The notes under the pieces: model-generated
Told to the model about the DNA's origin: nothing
Database searches by the model: none
What the model saw: only the letters and a program-made list of their open reading frames with translations
Program-made: the position numbers and the translations under genes
In this document: piece after piece, positions 30,363 through 33,077 of the stretch
Position numbering within the stretch: position 1 is the stretch's first letter
Layout of the letters: each line of letters starts with the position of its first letter
From: an uncultured Desulfobacteraceae bacterium
GTDB lineage: Bacteria; Desulfobacterota; Desulfobacteria; Desulfobacterales; UBA2174
Reading direction: 5' to 3'
Length of the DNA stretch: 33,077 nt
NCBI GenBank assembly: GCA_937982505.1
Contig: CALJLV010000232.1
Location: 1 to 33,077 of the forward strand

Positions 30363-31124
30363 ATGACAACTCCCATCCGTATCATGCCGTGTCTGGACAT
30401 GCAGAACGGCCGCGTGGTCAAGGGCGTTCATTTCGTGGACATCCAGGATGCGGGCGATCCGGTGGCCTGCGCCCGGGCCTACTGCCGAAGCGGGGCTGAC
30501 GAGCTGGCCCTGCTGGACATCACCGCCACGGTGGAAGGCCGGGCCACCACCCTGGAGGTGGTCCGGCGGGTGGCCGCGGTGACCACCGTCCCCTTTACCG
30601 TGGGTGGCGGGATCGCGGATCTCCCATCGGCCGAGGCGGTCCTGGCGGCCGGGGCCGACAAGGTGTCGGTGAGCAGCGCCGCCTTTCGCAAACCGGACCT
30701 GATCCCGGAATTGATCCGGGCCCTGGGACCCGAAAGGATCACCGTGGCCATCGACGTGGATCGCAACCCGGCATTGCCCTCGGGTTACGAGGTCTACATC
30801 GACGGGGGCCGCACCGCTACCGGGCAGGACGCCGTCGAATGGGCCAGGCGGGTGGACGGGTATGGGGTGCCGGTGATCCTGCCCACCAGCAAGGCCGGCG
30901 ACGGCGCCCGCACGGGCTACGATCTGCCGGTGATCCGGGCCATGCACCAAGCGGTCTCCGCCCGGATCGTGGCCTCGGGCGGGGCCGGAAAACTGGACCA
31001 TTTCTACGAGGCGGTCCAGGCCGGGGCCACCATCCTCCTGGCGGCCTCCATGTTTCACTTCGGTTTGATCCAGATCGGAGAACTGAAAGCCTATCTGCGT
31101 GACCGGGGGGTCGCGGTGAACTGA
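30363..31124 (+). CDS. hisF: HisF-like cyclase, stand-alone
   Basis: A 253-residue TIM barrel related to imidazole glycerol phosphate synthase cyclase. It starts Ile-Arg-Ile-Met-Pro-Cys-Leu-Asp12-Met, retaining the first catalytic Asp; Ala-Ile-Asp-Val-Asp retains the second. Gly-Gly-Gly-Ile, Ser-Gly-Gly-Ala-Gly and Gly-Asp-Gly-Ala-Arg-Thr-Gly-Tyr-Asp are also kept. The opening Met-Pro-Cys-Leu-Asp-Met-Gln-Asn-Gly differs from the usual Ile-Pro-Cys-Leu-Asp-Val form. There is no hisH, hisA or other histidine gene nearby. It may be a paralogue with a different role or a scattered histidine gene. Confidence 0.82.
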   Translation: MTTPIRIMPCLDMQNGRVVKGVHFVDIQDAGDPVACARAYCRSGADELALLDITATVEGRATTLEVVRRVAAVTTVPFTVGGGIADLPSAEAVLAAGADKVSVSSAAFRKPDLIPELIRALGPERITVAIDVDRNPALPSGYEVYIDGGRTATGQDAVEWARRVDGYGVPVILPTSKAGDGARTGYDLPVIRAMHQAVSARIVASGGAGKLDHFYEAVQAGATILLAASMFHFGLIQIGELKAYLRDRGVAVN

Positions 31125-31148
31125 GGCGCCAAGGCGGACTCGCGGTTG

Positions 31149-31176
31149 CCCGCGGCCGGTGCCTGCCGGCCGCGGG
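31149..31176. repeat. Strong GC hairpin in convergent spacer
   Basis: A perfect 11-bp inverted repeat (31149-31159 and 31166-31176) with a 6-base loop lies between the convergent hisF homologue and mutT. There is no adjacent T-run on either strand, so it is not a canonical intrinsic terminator, but it may stabilise 3' ends of both transcripts. Confidence 0.55.
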
Positions 31177-31224
31177 AGGATCGGGTCGGTTCAAATCCCG
31201 GCGCATGGCCGTGCCGAGTCCAGG

Positions 31225-31683
31225 TCAACGCCGGATCGGCGGGTCGGCGGGTCGTGGACCGTCCGACCGGTGGATCCTTGCCCAGGGGATGACCCCCCAC
31301 TGGGCCTGCACCTTGAGGGCCACCGGGATGTCCGGCGGGGCCAGATCGATGCGGGCCAGCTCGTCCGGCCCCACCCAGTCGATCGCCCGATGGGACAACG
31401 GGGTGAAGACACCGCTGGCATGGCGCGCGTAAAAGGCGATCAGCCGCAATCGCATCCCGTTGCTGGAAAAAGGGAGCGCCATGATCCTGGGGCCGACCTG
31501 GACCTTGACGGCCAGTTCTTCCTGCAGTTCGCGCACCAGGGCCGCCCGGAGGGTCTCACCGGCTTCCACCTTTCCGCCGGGGAACTCCCATTTGCCGGCC
31601 TGAGCCCCCCGGGCCCGCTGCGCCACGAGGATGCGCCCGTCTTCAACGACGACTGCGGCCACGACTTTCTGGATCTGGTGCAA
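31225..31683 (-). CDS. mutT: MutT-type Nudix hydrolase
   Basis: A 152-residue protein that should hydrolyse 8-oxo-dGTP. The Nudix box is complete in outline: Gly-Lys-Val-Glu-Ala-Gly-Glu, then Arg-Glu-Leu-Gln-Glu-Glu-Leu-Ala-Val, with Ala in place of the usual Gly near the end. The preceding Lys-Trp-Glu-Phe-Pro-Gly-Gly is typical of MutT. TTG at 31683, after AAGGAG, is the best start; longer open frame upstream overlaps the radical SAM gene. The last 20 residues are Arg/Pro-rich. It follows the radical SAM gene by 59 bases on the same strand. Confidence 0.83.
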   Translation of the reverse strand: MHQIQKVVAAVVVEDGRILVAQRARGAQAGKWEFPGGKVEAGETLRAALVRELQEELAVKVQVGPRIMALPFSSNGMRLRLIAFYARHASGVFTPLSHRAIDWVGPDELARIDLAPPDIPVALKVQAQWGVIPWARIHRSDGPRPADPPIRR

Positions 31684-31742
31684 GACGCTCTCCTTCCCGG
31701 CGGTCCTGAGGCGACGGCGGACCATGCGCCCCGGCGCTCGGC

Positions 31743-33032
31743 TCACCCGCGCCGGGCGGACCCGGACGCCATCTCCGTTCCCCGGTAGCGCCGGTAATGG
31801 TCCGATTCGCGAAACGCCTTGGCATAGGAACGGTTGATCAGAAAGGCCAGGGCAGTGGCCACGGGGCTGCGCGTATCGCGCAGGGTGCGCCATGTCCGGC
31901 GCAGGGTTTCGATCGGTCGATAATAGTGTTCGCGCAGGCCGGTAAAGCCCTGGTAGACCTCTTCGATGGACATTCGGGCCGGTTTGAAGACCAGCTTGGT
32001 CAGCCGGTAGTCATCCCAGTCGGCGGGAAAATTGCGGCTCAGGATCCGTCCGGCCTCGTCGAGCTGCCGCCAGAGCCGCGTTCCGGGCAGCGGGGTCGGC
32101 TTGGTCACCTGCAGGATGTCGATCCGGGCGCGGCGGATGAAGTCCAGGGTGTCGTCAAAAACCTCGCGGTGCTCCTCGTCGCCTCCCAGCACAAAAGCCC
32201 CCAGACAGGCGATTCCGCTGCGGCGGATGTTGCCCACCAGCTGGCCATAGTCGTGGTGTTGCAGGTGTCGCAGGTTGACCTGCTTGTCGTAGGCCGCCAA
32301 GCTGGCGGGGTTGATGGATTCAAGTCCGACAAAGAGGATGCGCACCCCGGCGGCGGCGGCCATATCGAGCAGTTTCTGGTCCGCCCCGATCTGCAGCGAT
32401 GCCTGGATGAAAAAATACTTGCGACAGCGTCGCCGCGCGAGGGCCTCAAAAAAACCGAAGGCCCACTGTCGATCCGCCTCCCCGTAGCCGACAAGGTTGT
32501 CGTCGGCCACCATCACCAGGCGCTGGGGGATCTGGTCCAGCTCTTCCAGCACGGCATCCAGGGGCCGTCGCCGAAAGCGACGGCCATTGAAGGCGGACAC
32601 GGAACAAAAGGCGCAGTCCATCGGACAGCCGCGGGAGGTCTGCAGGCTCCCCCAGCGATAGCGGCGCTGCGGCAGCAGGTCGCGCCGCGGCAGGGGCAGA
32701 CGCGCCAGGTCAACCGGTTCGCCGTCGTAACGCCGGGCCAGCCGGCCATTTTCAAAATCCGCCAGCACTTGGGGCCAGATTTCTTCCGCCTCACCGGTGA
32801 CCACGGCATCGCAATGCGCCAAGGCCTCGTCGGGCAGCATGGATGCATGGATGCCGCCCATCACGGTGGTGATGCCCTGTCGGCGGTACTGGCGGCAGAT
32901 CTGGTAGGCGCGGTTCACCGACGACGTATAGGCCGTAATCCCGACGATATCCGCTTTCTGGAATCTAAAGGGGGCCACATTCTCGTCCAGGATGCGGATG
33001 GTGTAATGCGGGGGGGTCACGGCGGCGGTGAA
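31743..33032 (-). CDS. B12-binding-type radical SAM protein, N-terminally truncated
   Basis: 429 residues are visible. They begin inside a B12-binding-like domain (Asp-Ile-Val-Gly-Ile-Thr-Ala, Val-Met-Gly-Gly-Ile-His-Ala-Ser, Val-Val-Thr-Gly-Glu-Ala-Glu-Glu). Then comes the radical SAM motif Cys-Pro-Met-Asp-Cys-Ala-Phe-Cys and a barrel with Leu-Phe-Val-Gly-Leu-Glu-Ser. The N-terminus is lost at the contig end, and the start that seems to lie at 33047 is adapter. Proteins of this type modify lipids, antibiotics or tetrapyrroles; the substrate is unknown. It is followed by mutT. Confidence 0.88.
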   Translation of the reverse strand, partial: FTAAVTPPHYTIRILDENVAPFRFQKADIVGITAYTSSVNRAYQICRQYRRQGITTVMGGIHASMLPDEALAHCDAVVTGEAEEIWPQVLADFENGRLARRYDGEPVDLARLPLPRRDLLPQRRYRWGSLQTSRGCPMDCAFCSVSAFNGRRFRRRPLDAVLEELDQIPQRLVMVADDNLVGYGEADRQWAFGFFEALARRRCRKYFFIQASLQIGADQKLLDMAAAAGVRILFVGLESINPASLAAYDKQVNLRHLQHHDYGQLVGNIRRSGIACLGAFVLGGDEEHREVFDDTLDFIRRARIDILQVTKPTPLPGTRLWRQLDEAGRILSRNFPADWDDYRLTKLVFKPARMSIEEVYQGFTGLREHYYRPIETLRRTWRTLRDTRSPVATALAFLINRSYAKAFRESDHYRRYRGTEMASGSARRG

Positions 33033-33077
33033 AGATCGGAAGAGCACACGTCTGAACTCCAGTCACGTCAGTCAATC
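33033..33077. other. Illumina adapter sequence (not genomic)
   Basis: The 34 bases at 33033-33066 are the forward form of the TruSeq read-2 adapter and are followed by GTCAGTCAATC, the same index-like tag found inverted at the left end. It is the exact reverse complement of bases 2-46. Confidence 0.97.

Noticed and set aside
1..33077. Terminal inverted repeats of a linear replicon or transposon
   Set aside because: The 45-base inverted termini are Illumina adapter sequence.

Overview
The window is a 33 kb, GC-rich bacterial contig. Both ends carry Illumina-type adapter (1-46 and 33033-33077, near-perfect inverted copies), so the genomic sequence is about 47-33032 and the two outermost genes (rplD, and a B12-binding-type radical SAM gene) are cut by the contig ends. 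Gene content suggests an anaerobe or microaerobe of the Desulfobacterota (deltaproteobacterial sulfate-reducer/syntroph type): a glutaconyl-CoA decarboxylase and a 2-hydroxyacyl-CoA dehydratase with an ATP-dependent activator, a stand-alone MoaD/ThiF pair, a sigma-54 activator, and a bd-type oxidase of the kind strict anaerobes use for oxygen defence. No 16S gene or species marker is present, so this placement is an inference.

Region 1 (47-13059, + strand) is the fused S10-spc-alpha ribosomal operon: rplD-rplW-rplB-rpsS-rplV-rpsC-rplP-rpmC-rpsQ-rplN-rplX-rplE-rpsN-rpsH-rplF-rplR-rpsE-rpmD-rplO-secY-infA-rpmJ-rpsM-rpsK-rpsD-rpoA-rplQ. Neither adk nor map lies between secY and infA. S14, S4, L36 and L24 are all in cysteine-rich, zinc-binding forms. 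A 138-nt structured spacer precedes rpsD. The operon ends at a bidirectional terminator (13097-13130) shared with the convergent gcdA.

Region 2 (13129-18340) is a fermentative acyl-CoA module: gcdA (-), and divergent from it two 2-hydroxyacyl-CoA dehydratase subunits and their [4Fe-4S] ATPase activator (+). Together they could run 2-hydroxyglutaryl-CoA to glutaconyl-CoA to crotonyl-CoA. Region 3 (18413-20619) holds a ThiF/MoeB-like E1 enzyme and a MoaD/ThiS-like protein ending in Gly-Gly-Gly (-), then an AEC-family transporter (+). Region 4 (20697-25214) holds a UDP-glucuronate 4-epimerase-type enzyme, UDP-glucose 6-dehydrogenase, a sigma-54 activator with a degenerate receiver domain and, just after it, a near-consensus -24/-12 promoter in front of an 87-residue unknown protein.

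Region 5 (25215-33032) holds an AT-rich control region and a TetR regulator, an alpha/beta hydrolase, two very small genes (33-residue Lys-rich; 53-residue), a cydA-cydB operon with an overlapping 52-residue CydX-like membrane peptide gene, a solitary hisF homologue, mutT and the truncated radical SAM gene.

No tRNA, rRNA, CRISPR array, insertion sequence or phage gene was seen. The most interesting items are the overlooked cyd small subunit, the sigma-54 regulator/promoter pair, the minimal MoaD/ThiF pair, the rpsD leader and the divergent glutaconyl-CoA module.
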